From contig CANRER010000017.1 in NCBI GenBank assembly GCA_947629615.1, positions 1 to 16,498 of the forward strand: a stretch of DNA of 16,498 nucleotides. The letters run 5' to 3'. This document shows, piece after piece, positions 1-6,782 of the stretch. The DNA is from an uncultured Clostridia bacterium (lineage in GTDB: Bacteria > Bacillota > Clostridia > UMGS1883). The notes under the pieces were generated by a model. It made no database searches. It saw nothing but the letters and a program-made list of their open reading frames with translations, and was not told the DNA's origin. Made by a program: the position numbers and the translations under genes. How positions within the stretch are numbered: the first letter of the stretch is position 1; each line of letters starts with the position of its first letter.

Positions 1-432
1 GAGGAAAAAATAGGCGGCCAGCACCGCGAAAAGCAGCGTCATAAGGAAGCCGGTGACGTTGCCGAGCCCCGAAAGCAGCTTTACCGCCAGAGAGCGCAGC
101 GCCTCGGCGAGCTGGTCGCGGAAGGCCTCGAGAAATTTCAGCGGCAGCGAGCCTCCTCCCTCCGCCCCGAGGCGGGCGTAAAGCTCGGGCAGGCGCAGTC
201 CGCCGTCCACTGCCATTATGAGCAGCACGGCCGTTACGCCGAGGGCCACGGAGCAGAGGAAGGCGAGCGAGAAAAAGGCCGCCGACCCGCGCCTCAGGCC
301 GTGCGCTGCCATGCGCCTGACCGGGGCGCGGCACAGCAGATAAAGCAAAAATCCAAGTAAAAACGGGGCCAGAAGCTCCGCCGCCCGCGGCAGCAGAAGC
401 AGCCCCAGAAACGCAAAAACAAAACGGTTCAT
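1..432 (-). CDS. AI-2E-family (YtvI-like) integral membrane protein, N-terminal part
   Basis: The reading frame begins at an ATG at 430-432 and stays open through all 144 codons to the window edge, so the C-terminal part is missing. The protein is very hydrophobic: two helices near the N-terminus (about residues 5-35), a basic turn with Pro-Val-Arg-Arg, another helix pair at about 50-75, an amphipathic soluble stretch rich in Leu, Glu and Arg, then a helix at about 125-144. This order, with APFLLGFLLYLL followed by a basic turn and a late Gly-rich helix ending in AAYFFL, matches the AI-2E transporter / YtvI permease family. The substrate of this family is often unknown, so no transport role is assigned. 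The ribosome binding site AGGTGA (437-442) lies inside the long hairpin described separately. It is downstream of hisIE on the same strand, about 60 nt away, but shows no sign of a role in histidine synthesis. Confidence 0.68.
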   Translation of the reverse strand, partial: MNRFVFAFLGLLLLPRAAELLAPFLLGFLLYLLCRAPVRRMAAHGLRRGSAAFFSLAFLCSVALGVTAVLLIMAVDGGLRLPELYARLGAEGGGSLPLKFLEAFRDQLAEALRSLAVKLLSGLGNVTGFLMTLLFAVLAAYFFL

Positions 433-464
433 ATAATCACCTAAAGGTATTATTGAACCGTTTT
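421..464 (-). terminator. 19-bp hairpin: hisIE terminator overlapping the start of the membrane protein gene
   Basis: On the minus strand the arm at 464-446 pairs with the arm at 441-421. It gives 11 bp (AAAACGGTTCA with TGAACCGTTTT), then 5 bp (ATAAT with ATTAT), then 3 bp (ACC with GGT), around a four-base loop (442-445), with single-base bulges at 432 and 438. The 3' arm runs into UUUUGUUUUU, as in an intrinsic terminator, 28 nt past the hisIE stop. The same 3' arm contains the ATG, the first codons and most of the AGGTGA site of the next gene, so the hairpin could end his transcription, block translation of the membrane protein, or both. Confidence 0.7.
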
Positions 465-491
465 TCAACATTATTAAAGGTAAATACTGCC

Positions 492-1118
492 CTAACGGCG
501 GCTTTTCAGCTCGGCGTAGACGTCGTTAGGCGTCATGCCGCGCTCGGCCAGCATTACGATGAGGTGATACAGCAGGTCGGAGGTTTCGAGGGAGATCTCG
601 GCGGGCTCGTCGTTTTTGGCGGCGATTATGGTTTCGCTGCACTCCTCGCCCACCTTTTTAAGGATTTTATCTATGCCGCAATCCAAAAGGTAGTTGGTGT
701 AGCTGCCCTCCTTCGGGTTTTCCATGCGGTTCTTCACCACGGCGAAAACCTCGTCCAAAATATGGGCGTTGGGCGTTTCGCGGGCCTCGGCGAGGCCGCC
801 GTTTTCCTCCCTGCGGAAGAAGCACGAGCGGTTGCCCGTGTGGCAGGCCGGGCCGGTTTGGTCAACCTTTATGAGCAGGGCGTCGGCGTCGCAGTCGAGC
901 AGTATCTCGCGCACGTTCTGAAAATGGCCGCTGGTTTCGCCCTTGTTCCACAGCTTACCTCGGCTGCGGCTGAAAAACCAGGTGCGGCCCGTTTCGAGCG
1001 TTTTTTCGAGTGATTCGCGGTTCATGTAGGCGAGCATAAGCACCCGGTCGTCCGAGGCGTCCTGCACAATGGCCGGCACAAGGCCCTTTTCGTCAAATTT
1101 TACTTCGTCTGTAAGCAT
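492..1118 (-). CDS. hisIE: Bifunctional phosphoribosyl-AMP cyclohydrolase / phosphoribosyl-ATP pyrophosphatase
   Basis: A 208-residue fusion of the two enzymes that carry out steps 2 and 3 of histidine synthesis: HisE removes pyrophosphate from PR-ATP and HisI opens the purine ring of PR-AMP. The HisI half (about 1-105) has LMLAYMN, WFFSRSRGKLWNKGE(T)SG, the metal-binding Asp cluster D75-C-D77-x-D79, and the zinc-binding TGPACHTG and SCFF with C92, H93 and C99. The HisE half (about 119-208) has KVGEECSETIIAAKN and the DLLYHL helix typical of the MazG-like all-alpha fold. Length and domain order match the usual cytoplasmic HisIE. The ATG at 1116-1118 is preceded by AGGGGA and lies 11 nt after the hisA stop, so the two genes are co-transcribed. 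The key residues of both domains that I know are present. Confidence 0.96.
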   Translation of the reverse strand: MLTDEVKFDEKGLVPAIVQDASDDRVLMLAYMNRESLEKTLETGRTWFFSRSRGKLWNKGETSGHFQNVREILLDCDADALLIKVDQTGPACHTGNRSCFFRREENGGLAEARETPNAHILDEVFAVVKNRMENPKEGSYTNYLLDCGIDKILKKVGEECSETIIAAKNDEPAEISLETSDLLYHLIVMLAERGMTPNDVYAELKSRR

Positions 1119-1129
1119 TGTTTTTCCCC

Positions 1130-1840
1130 TTATCTGTATTTGTTCACAATCTCGGCCAAGTTGAGCCGCCCGGCGTAGAGCGCGCGCCCTACGATAACCC
1201 CCTCGACCCCGGTTTTCGACAGGGCCAGCAGGTCGTCCTCGCGGCCGACGCCGCCGCTCGCGATGACGTTGAGGCCGGTTTTTTCGACCATATTCGCCAT
1301 GGCGCGCACATTCGGCCCCGAGAGGGTGCCGTCGGTGGCGATGTCGGTGAAAATCACCGTTTCAACGCCCAGCGACTTCATTTCGAGAGCCAACTCCACG
1401 GCTGAAACGCGGCTGGTTTTCGTCCACCCGTCGGTAGCGGCGTAGCCGTCGCGGGCGTCGATGCCCACGGCGATTTTGGCCCCGTGGCGGCTCACGGCCT
1501 CGCCCACCATTGACGGTTCCTCGACGGCGGCGGTGCCGATGATGACGCGGCTGACGCCCCGCGCGAGCGCGGCCTCGACCTGTTCGATTGTGCGTATGCC
1601 GCCGCCCTGCTGAACCGGCACGCTCACGGCGGAGCATATCTCGGCTACGGCGGCGAGGTTTTCGCCGCCCCGCCGGGCCCCGTCCAAATCCACAACGTGT
1701 ATGTAATCGGCCCCCGCGGCCTGCCATTTTTTTGCGACCTCGGCCGGGGACGAGGCGTAGACGGTTTCGTTTTCGTAATCGCCCTTAAGAAGGCGCACGC
1801 AGCTTCCGCCGCGTATGTCTATGGCGGGATAAATTCTCAT
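1130..1840 (-). CDS. hisA: Phosphoribosylformimino-5-aminoimidazole carboxamide ribotide isomerase
   Basis: HisA (ProFAR isomerase), a TIM barrel that isomerises ProFAR to PRFAR, step 4 of histidine synthesis. It begins MRIYPAIDIRGGSCVRL, with catalytic Asp8 on strand 1 and the second catalytic Asp at about residue 128 (VGIDARDG). The phosphate-binding loops VQQGGGIR and IASGGVG are present. This N-terminus distinguishes it from HisF, which starts with a CLDV-type strand. The start at 1838-1840 is chosen because AGGAGAT lies 4-10 nt upstream and because the 236-residue product then matches the family (about 240). A longer in-frame reading to 1948 only adds residues that run back through the upstream terminator. 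hisF, usually between hisA and hisIE, is absent here. I see no convincing promoter directly in front of hisA. Confidence 0.96.
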   Translation of the reverse strand: MRIYPAIDIRGGSCVRLLKGDYENETVYASSPAEVAKKWQAAGADYIHVVDLDGARRGGENLAAVAEICSAVSVPVQQGGGIRTIEQVEAALARGVSRVIIGTAAVEEPSMVGEAVSRHGAKIAVGIDARDGYAATDGWTKTSRVSAVELALEMKSLGVETVIFTDIATDGTLSGPNVRAMANMVEKTGLNVIASGGVGREDDLLALSKTGVEGVIVGRALYAGRLNLAEIVNKYR

Positions 1841-1867
1841 GTCGATCTCCTGTTTAATATAAAATGA

Positions 1868-1893
1868 AAAAAGTTGTGCCGCCACAACTTTTT
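1868..1893 (-). terminator. Terminator or attenuator between the HPr-like gene and hisA
   Basis: AAAAAGTTGTG (1868-1878) and CACAACTTTTT (1883-1893) form an 11-bp stem with a four-base loop. Read on the minus strand the 3' arm ends in a run of six T, then CATTTT, which fits an intrinsic terminator; the flanking A and T runs make it usable in both directions. It is 8 nt past the stop of the HPr-like gene and 28 nt before the hisA ATG. Confidence 0.75.
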
Positions 1894-1901
1894 CGCCGTA
1901 A

Positions 1902-2135
1902 TCAGCCCCTGAACATAAAGCCGCTGATAGCCTCCTCCAGCTTTTCAACGTCGTCGCTGAAGGCCCGCAGGGTTATTGGGCGCGACAAATCCAGCGAAAA
2001 AATGCCCATGATGCTTTTCGCGTCAACGACATATCTTCCGCTCACGAGGTCCAGATCGAAGTCAAAATCGTTGATGGCGTTCACGAAGTTTTTGACGTCG
2101 ATAATCGTCTTAAGAAAGATTTCGTAGCTTTTCAT
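1902..2135 (-). CDS. HPr-like (PTS phosphocarrier fold) protein lacking the active-site histidine
   Basis: A 77-residue cytoplasmic protein. Its second half, with DAKSIMGIFSLDLSRPITL (39-57) followed by an acidic helix DDVEKLEEAI, is the HPr signature around regulatory Ser46, here Ser41. HPr normally carries phosphate from enzyme I on a histidine in a GIHARPA-type loop near residue 15. Here the equivalent region reads KTIIDVKNFVNAI, and the whole protein contains no histidine, so it cannot be a phosphocarrier. Known HPr relatives that lose the histidine but keep the serine, such as Crh, act as regulators; a comparable role is possible but is inference. The start at 2133-2135 is preferred over the ATG at 2139-2141 because GGAGG (2143-2147) is seven bases from the former and one from the latter. 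It has a good promoter and a terminator, so it is probably mainly a single-gene transcript. Confidence 0.82.
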   Translation of the reverse strand: MKSYEIFLKTIIDVKNFVNAINDFDFDLDLVSGRYVVDAKSIMGIFSLDLSRPITLRAFSDDVEKLEEAISGFMFRG

Positions 2136-2154
2136 AAACATACCTCCAGAAAGC

Positions 2155-2182
2155 ATTATACTACAAAAAATCAAAAAATCAA
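2155..2182 (-). promoter_or_regulatory. Sigma-A-type promoter of the HPr-like gene
   Basis: On the minus strand TTGATT (2177-2182) is followed after 16 nt by a perfect TATAAT (2155-2160). Transcription would start near 2148, a few bases before the GGAGG site. No better candidate is seen for this gene or for hisA and hisIE downstream. Confidence 0.75.
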
Positions 2183-2217
2183 CCTGTGTAATGTAATTGT
2201 AATAAAAAGTTTACATG

Positions 2218-2230
2218 GCCAATGCTTGGC
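2218..2230. other. Small dyad GCCAA-TGC-TTGGC in the divergent intergenic region
   Basis: A perfect 5-bp inverted repeat with a three-base spacer lies between the divergent promoters of the HPr-like gene and the large exported protein. It has the shape of a regulator binding site but is short, and nothing else supports it. The rest of 2183-2300 is AT-rich and holds no gene I can support. Confidence 0.25.
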
Positions 2231-2304
2231 AGATTGCACAAAAACCCTCAACCAAATTTATAAGAATTGACGGGAAGAAACAACTGTACTTTTTGGCGAG
2301 ATTG

Positions 2305-2313
2305 TGGTATAGT
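2305..2313 (+). promoter_or_regulatory. Extended -10 promoter for the large exported protein
   Basis: TGGTATAGT fits the extended -10 form (TG-n-TATAAT with one mismatch). There is no clear -35 at the right distance, as is common for extended -10 promoters. A second possible -10, TATAAT at 2371-2376, has only a weak -35 (TTTCCG at 2348-2353, 17-nt spacing). The leader from the first site would be about 85 nt. Confidence 0.5.
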
Positions 2314-2403
2314 ATAAATGTGTAATATTGCGGGACAGGTGCGCCCTTTTCCGTAAATGCCGTATATATTTATAATGTACTAATTTTTCAAGGGGGAATT
2401 TCA

Positions 2404-5400
2404 ATGAAAATCCGTAGGACTATTGCACTCTTGACAGCGCTCGCGATGATCGCTGCCCTGGTGCCTGCAATGGCCTTGACCGCCTATGCCGACGAATCGG
2501 CCGACTATCTTATTATGGCCGACGGCAAGACGGTTTATAAGCTTGCCAGCGCAAATCTGCTCGCCGACGGCTCGTTCGAAACCGACGCTTGGGCCGAGCA
2601 GCTCACCGTGGGCAAGAACTACGGCAATGCGGGCAAGGAGTATACAAGCCCCATGTCCGAGCACGTCGGCGGCAGCAGCCCCGTGTGGGCGCGTTCGCGG
2701 CTGACCGCGCTTGCCGAGGACGGCATTTGGGCTCTGCGCCTCGTGAGCGACAAATCCTCCACGGGCAACGGCATAACCGACGCCAATAAGCCGGCTTCCA
2801 TAAAGCATTACATAGTCAACGAGAGCAGCGAAAGCAAGATGTACTACGCTCGCTTTTACGCTAAGTCGGGCTCCGGCTCGAGCAGCCTTACCTTCGCCCT
2901 TTCCGCCGTCAACGATACGGACGACGGCTCGAGCGGACGCAGCGTTACGCTGAACGATAAGAGTTGGACGCAGGCGGACGGCATCGTGACGGTTAGGCCC
3001 GGCGAAAATATGCTTCTCAACATATATTCCATCGCTGTCGGCACCTATCTTGACGGCTTCGAGATTTTCGAGGTGTACCGCGACAGCGCCTGCTCCAAGT
3101 TTACAAAATGCCTTGAAAAATGGAACTTCGACGCGCAGCACCCGAACGGAGAGGTGATTTCGCAGAGCTTTATGCTGCCCACCTCCGCGGGCGACGCGAA
3201 GGTTACATGGGCGAGCTCGCGCCCCGATGTGCTCCGCGCGGACATTCGCAAGGGCGAAAAGCCCATGGCCGTTTACACCGCTCCCAACGAGGATACCGAG
3301 GTCGTTCTCACCGCGACAATATCCTACGAGGAATTTAACGTTACCCGCGAGTACAGGCTCGTCGCCAAGGGCATAGCCGACGACGTGCGCGCAAAGCTGC
3401 TCGCCTCCGTTCCTTACGGAATTGACCGCACCGTGCGCCTGCCCTCCACCCTCGAGGGCTACGGCGGCAGCGTTGTAAGATGGTCGAGCTCCGCCCCCGA
3501 GGTCGTGTCCGACACGGGCGTTTATAAGGACCCGGGCTATCAGGTTGAGCTTACCCTTACCGCTACCTTCACTTGGGGCGACGCGGTGATAGTTTACCCC
3601 GTGAAGGCCGTGGCCGGTATCAAATCCTCCCTTATAAGCAACGGCTCCTTTGACCTTGCCCGCGACCTTGACAACGGAACCAAGGAAATTTTTGGCTGGA
3701 CTGTCGGCGTGGAGGGCGTAAACAGCCGCAACGGCGGCACGCAGCCCATGACCACCGCCAACTTCGACCTCGTTCAGGAACAGGAGGTCGATGAAAACGG
3801 CAGGGCTTATACCAACCAGTTTATCGTTTCCAAGGGCCATGGTAGCCTTGACAGCCCCAACTCTATCCGTAAATACGTTGCGCTGACCCCCGGCAAGCGC
3901 TATCGTCTGAGCTATAAGTACCGCTACATGGGTACCGGCGTCAGCGAGGATTTTTATATGGGCGCATACCTTGTGGGCAGCAACGGCACGGAGGTTGCCA
4001 AGGATCCCACCAGTTCCTTTACGTCCGAGTTCGGCGAAATATATTATAAGGACGGCACACAGTGGGCAAGCTCCGCCGTGACCGCCGAGGACGGCTGGCA
4101 GACCGTCGAAACAATCCTCTCCCCGCAGGAGTATAACAGCTACCTTCTCATCGCGGCCAAGTGGCTCAACAGAAATACACAGACCGACGGCTCGACCCAA
4201 AATACCGACGGTCGTTGGGCCTTTGACGACTTCGTGCTTGAGGAGTTTGACGCCGGCTACACCGCCGATGTCACCATTGAGTACTACCCCTACGGCGACG
4301 AGGCCTTCGCCCTTAAAGAGCCCCGCGTTCAGGCGAATGTGTACGGCGATTCCGTATACACCGCCACCGCCGAGGATAAGAGGGATATAACCGTCGCCGG
4401 CAGAACCTACCGCTACGACCCCAATGTAAGCACAGACAGCGTTAAGGTCACTGAAGACGGCGAAAACGTGATAAAGCTTTACTTCCGCGTTCTTCAGCTC
4501 ACTGACGTTACCGTCAACTACGAATTTTTCGATAAGAACGGCGACCCCGTAGACATAGGCATGGCCACGAGCACCATTCAGGCCTATAAATATTTTGAAA
4601 ACGAAATCCCCGGCTCCGCTATCGGCGGCAAGGTCGGCGTTATCACCGTAAACGGCAGGCAGTATATCTGCGATAACCCCGATGACAAGATTGTTCCCGG
4701 CGACGACCCCGAGCAGAACAAGATAACGCTCGTGTTCAGTGAGCTTAACAACCTTATTCCCAACGGCTTCTTCAGTAACGGGCTGAGCGGCTGGACTAAC
4801 CGTAAGGTAAGTGCGGGCCAGCCCTCGGGCGGCTCCATCGCGATGGACAGCGAGCTCGGCGTGAACGCGCTGACAATCGCCACCGGCGGCCGTGACGCCG
4901 ACAACGCCATCGGTACCGTTTGGAACGTTACCAAGGGCAAGCGCTATCACCTTTCCTTCTGGGTAAGCGGCGGCAAGCCCGAAGAAAATAACTATGTGTA
5001 CAATCAGATTACCGACGCGCGTAAACACTTCAAAGACGATGACGCAAATTCCTCCTACGACGCATCGGGTAATACGATACTGGCCTACGGCAGAGATATG
5101 GTTGGCAACGTTTGGACAAAAATGGAAACCGACTTCGTTGCCCAAACCGATATGCTGTTCTTCGTAAGCGGCTGGTCTAACGGCGAAATGAAGTTCGCGG
5201 GCTTTATCCTTACCGAGAACAGCGGCGACTTCACCACCGACGTAACCGTCAACTACCTTGACAGAGAAACCGGCGCCGCGCTCAAAGCGCCCAGAACCGT
5301 GACCGGCCTCGAGGGCTTCAACGACGGCAGCATTTCTTACAGCGCCACCTCCGACGATAAGAACGACATCACCTATAACGGCCAAACCTATACCTACGAC

Positions 5401-6726
5401 CAGAGCAGCAGAGATACCGTCAACCTTGGCCCCTCCAATAACGTAATCAACCTTTACTTTGTGGTTTCCAAGGCCGTATCCGCCACCGACATCGTTGTTG
5501 ACGTCGAGGCCGGGCAGCAGACCTATAACCTTCCCTCGCAGGTTGACGTACTCTATAACAGCGGCCAGACCAAGAAGGTCGCCGTTACATGGGGCGAGCG
5601 TCCCGAGCTTGAGCCCGGCGACATCGTTGAAATCGCCGGTGAGGCCGACGGCGTTCCCGTTAAGGCTACCGTAAGAAAGTTCTACGCCGGCGACGTCCGT
5701 CTTCCCGACGATTACGCCGATTACCAGTGGATAGGCAGCGGCACAAGAAAGTACGCCGTTGCGCTTGATGCGGCGAATATTGTTACCAATCCTCAGTTCC
5801 TTGAAGATGCAAACGGCTGGACTAATCGCCGCCCCGTCGATCAAGACACGAGCATAGCCAATGCCACCTTCACCGAGGAAGCCGGTATCAACGGCAAGAT
5901 TATGAATATCTCCACCGGCGGACGCGCGGCCGCAAACTCTATTGGCACCGTATGGCCCGTAACGAGCGGAAAGACTTATTACTTGTCGTTCCAAGTCGGC
6001 GGCGGTAAGCCCGACGGCAACAATGAAAAGTATAACGTTGTTTCCGATGCCCGTCAGTCCGTGACTGACGGTGGTACGACCGGTTGGGACGCTTCCGGGA
6101 ATACTCTGATAGCCTATGGCCACGATATGACGGCCAATAAGTGGAACCTTATGGAAACGGTATTTACCGCCACGACCGATATGGTATTCTTCGTAAGCGG
6201 CTGGGTCAACAATATCAAGCTTGCCGACTTCAAGCTTTACGAAATCGTTGACCAGAACAAGTATTTCGATTCCGAGGCCAGCCCGCTGGCTGTTAAGATT
6301 GACGTTGACCTGAACGGCGTTGTTGTCGATACCATTTATGTTGATAAGGACGGCGAGGTTCCCAATCTTTCCTCCAAGTACCCCGACTGCTCGATTGACG
6401 ATTCCAATGTCGATACCTCCGTTCCCAACGCCGGTACGATATACGTTGTCGATCCCACAAAGTCCACCACGCTCAACATCTCCAACGGCAGAGCGGTGCT
6501 CGGCGCGGTAGGCGAAAATGTTGTCGGCGTTGTGGTAATCGTCCAGTACGACGCCAACGGCCGCGAGCTTGCCGTGAACACCTACGACGTGGACGTTAAG
6601 GACGGCGAGTTCAAGAGCATAGACTTCTCGCTTTCCGGCGGAGTTAAGTCGATCAAAGGAATGCTTCTGGATTCCAAAAACAATATCCGCCCGCTTCTCA
6701 GAAGCGTCGTTTACAACAATTTCTGA
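2404..6726 (+). CDS. Large exported modular protein with jelly-roll, Ig-like and MucBP-like domains
   Basis: A 1440-residue exported protein. The signal peptide (1-29) has a basic start, a long hydrophobic core and an AYA cleavage site before D30. Modules in order: carbohydrate-binding-like jelly roll (about 50-226); two atrophied bacterial Ig-like domains with the VxWxSSxPxV pattern (about 240-323 and 324-404); a second CBM4/9-like jelly roll (about 409-615); two MucBP-like repeats (620-696, 700-780); jelly roll (783-938); MucBP-like repeat (945-1020); Ig-like domain (about 1024-1096); jelly roll (1125-1282); and a C-terminal region (1283-1440) ending in a beta domain with VIVQYDANGREL and GMLLDSKNNIRPL. 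No catalytic domain, LPXTG motif, SLH domain or C-terminal membrane helix is seen. The likely role is binding of glycans, mucin-like material or the cell's own matrix; this is inference from module types. AGGGGG lies 7 nt before the ATG. It is a single-gene unit with its own promoter region and terminator. Confidence 0.9.
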   Translation: MKIRRTIALLTALAMIAALVPAMALTAYADESADYLIMADGKTVYKLASANLLADGSFETDAWAEQLTVGKNYGNAGKEYTSPMSEHVGGSSPVWARSRLTALAEDGIWALRLVSDKSSTGNGITDANKPASIKHYIVNESSESKMYYARFYAKSGSGSSSLTFALSAVNDTDDGSSGRSVTLNDKSWTQADGIVTVRPGENMLLNIYSIAVGTYLDGFEIFEVYRDSACSKFTKCLEKWNFDAQHPNGEVISQSFMLPTSAGDAKVTWASSRPDVLRADIRKGEKPMAVYTAPNEDTEVVLTATISYEEFNVTREYRLVAKGIADDVRAKLLASVPYGIDRTVRLPSTLEGYGGSVVRWSSSAPEVVSDTGVYKDPGYQVELTLTATFTWGDAVIVYPVKAVAGIKSSLISNGSFDLARDLDNGTKEIFGWTVGVEGVNSRNGGTQPMTTANFDLVQEQEVDENGRAYTNQFIVSKGHGSLDSPNSIRKYVALTPGKRYRLSYKYRYMGTGVSEDFYMGAYLVGSNGTEVAKDPTSSFTSEFGEIYYKDGTQWASSAVTAEDGWQTVETILSPQEYNSYLLIAAKWLNRNTQTDGSTQNTDGRWAFDDFVLEEFDAGYTADVTIEYYPYGDEAFALKEPRVQANVYGDSVYTATAEDKRDITVAGRTYRYDPNVSTDSVKVTEDGENVIKLYFRVLQLTDVTVNYEFFDKNGDPVDIGMATSTIQAYKYFENEIPGSAIGGKVGVITVNGRQYICDNPDDKIVPGDDPEQNKITLVFSELNNLIPNGFFSNGLSGWTNRKVSAGQPSGGSIAMDSELGVNALTIATGGRDADNAIGTVWNVTKGKRYHLSFWVSGGKPEENNYVYNQITDARKHFKDDDANSSYDASGNTILAYGRDMVGNVWTKMETDFVAQTDMLFFVSGWSNGEMKFAGFILTENSGDFTTDVTVNYLDRETGAALKAPRTVTGLEGFNDGSISYSATSDDKNDITYNGQTYTYDQSSRDTVNLGPSNNVINLYFVVSKAVSATDIVVDVEAGQQTYNLPSQVDVLYNSGQTKKVAVTWGERPELEPGDIVEIAGEADGVPVKATVRKFYAGDVRLPDDYADYQWIGSGTRKYAVALDAANIVTNPQFLEDANGWTNRRPVDQDTSIANATFTEEAGINGKIMNISTGGRAAANSIGTVWPVTSGKTYYLSFQVGGGKPDGNNEKYNVVSDARQSVTDGGTTGWDASGNTLIAYGHDMTANKWNLMETVFTATTDMVFFVSGWVNNIKLADFKLYEIVDQNKYFDSEASPLAVKIDVDLNGVVVDTIYVDKDGEVPNLSSKYPDCSIDDSNVDTSVPNAGTIYVVDPTKSTTLNISNGRAVLGAVGENVVGVVVIVQYDANGRELAVNTYDVDVKDGEFKSIDFSLSGGVKSIKGMLLDSKNNIRPLLRSVVYNNF
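4261..4743 (+). repeat. Tandem MucBP-like domain pair (copies 1 and 2)
   Basis: Copies at 4261-4491 and 4501-4743 each begin with a T-(A/D)DVT-(I/V)-(E/N)-Y strand, contain an ITVxGRxY core about 45-50 residues later, and end in an I-x-LYF or I-x-LVF strand. The second copy has an insertion. A third copy lies at 5236-5463 (start TTDVTVNYLD, core ITYNGQTYTYD, end INLYFV), separated from these two by a jelly roll. Assignment to MucBP rests on this strand pattern only. Confidence 0.6.
4750..5217 (+). repeat. Duplicated jelly-roll module, copy C
   Basis: Residues 783-938 and 1125-1282 of the large exported protein are clear duplicates. Both contain GWTNR, a TGGR-x-A-x-N-x-IGTVW stretch, SF-x-V-x-GGKP, a DASGNT turn followed by AYG-x-DM, and TDM-x-FFVSGW near the end. 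This shared pattern is far stronger than that with the two N-terminal jelly rolls, so the duplication is more recent. Confidence 0.85.
5776..6249 (+). repeat. Duplicated jelly-roll module, copy D
   Basis: Second copy of the module described at 4750-5217, beginning NIVTNPQFLEDANGWTNR and ending VSGWVNNIKLADFKLYE. The two copies are separated by a MucBP-like and an Ig-like module, so either a larger unit was duplicated and rearranged or the module was inserted separately. Confidence 0.85.
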
Positions 6727-6738
6727 TAAAATCTTGTC

Positions 6739-6768
6739 GAGGGGCTGTCAACCGACAGCCCCTCTTTT
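6739..6768 (+). terminator. Intrinsic terminator after the large exported protein
   Basis: GAGGGGCTGTC (6739-6749) and GACAGCCCCTC (6754-6764) form a perfect GC-rich 11-bp stem with a four-base loop, followed by TTTT. It begins 12 nt past the stop codon. The AAGGAG site of the next gene follows within two bases of the T run. Confidence 0.92.
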
Positions 6769-6782
6769 CAAAGGAGCCGCCT

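Noticed and set aside
454..464. TGAACCGTTTT resembling the ECF -35 element seen in front of the sigma gene
   Set aside because: No CATCTAA-type -10 lies 15-17 nt downstream on either strand; the sequence is explained by the hairpin arms.
453..1013. Plus-strand open frame starting TTG with the peptide MNRF, the same as the start of the membrane protein
   Set aside because: The shared MNRF is simply the other arm of the inverted repeat at 421-464. The rest is antisense to hisIE, with no ribosome binding site.
2401..6123. A 1240-codon open frame on the minus strand, antisense to the large exported protein
   Set aside because: It has no ribosome binding site or promoter and its protein reads as low-complexity Gly, Val and Ala-rich sequence. 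It arises because codon bias in the true gene removes stop codons from the complementary frame. The plus-strand product has a signal peptide and clear domains.
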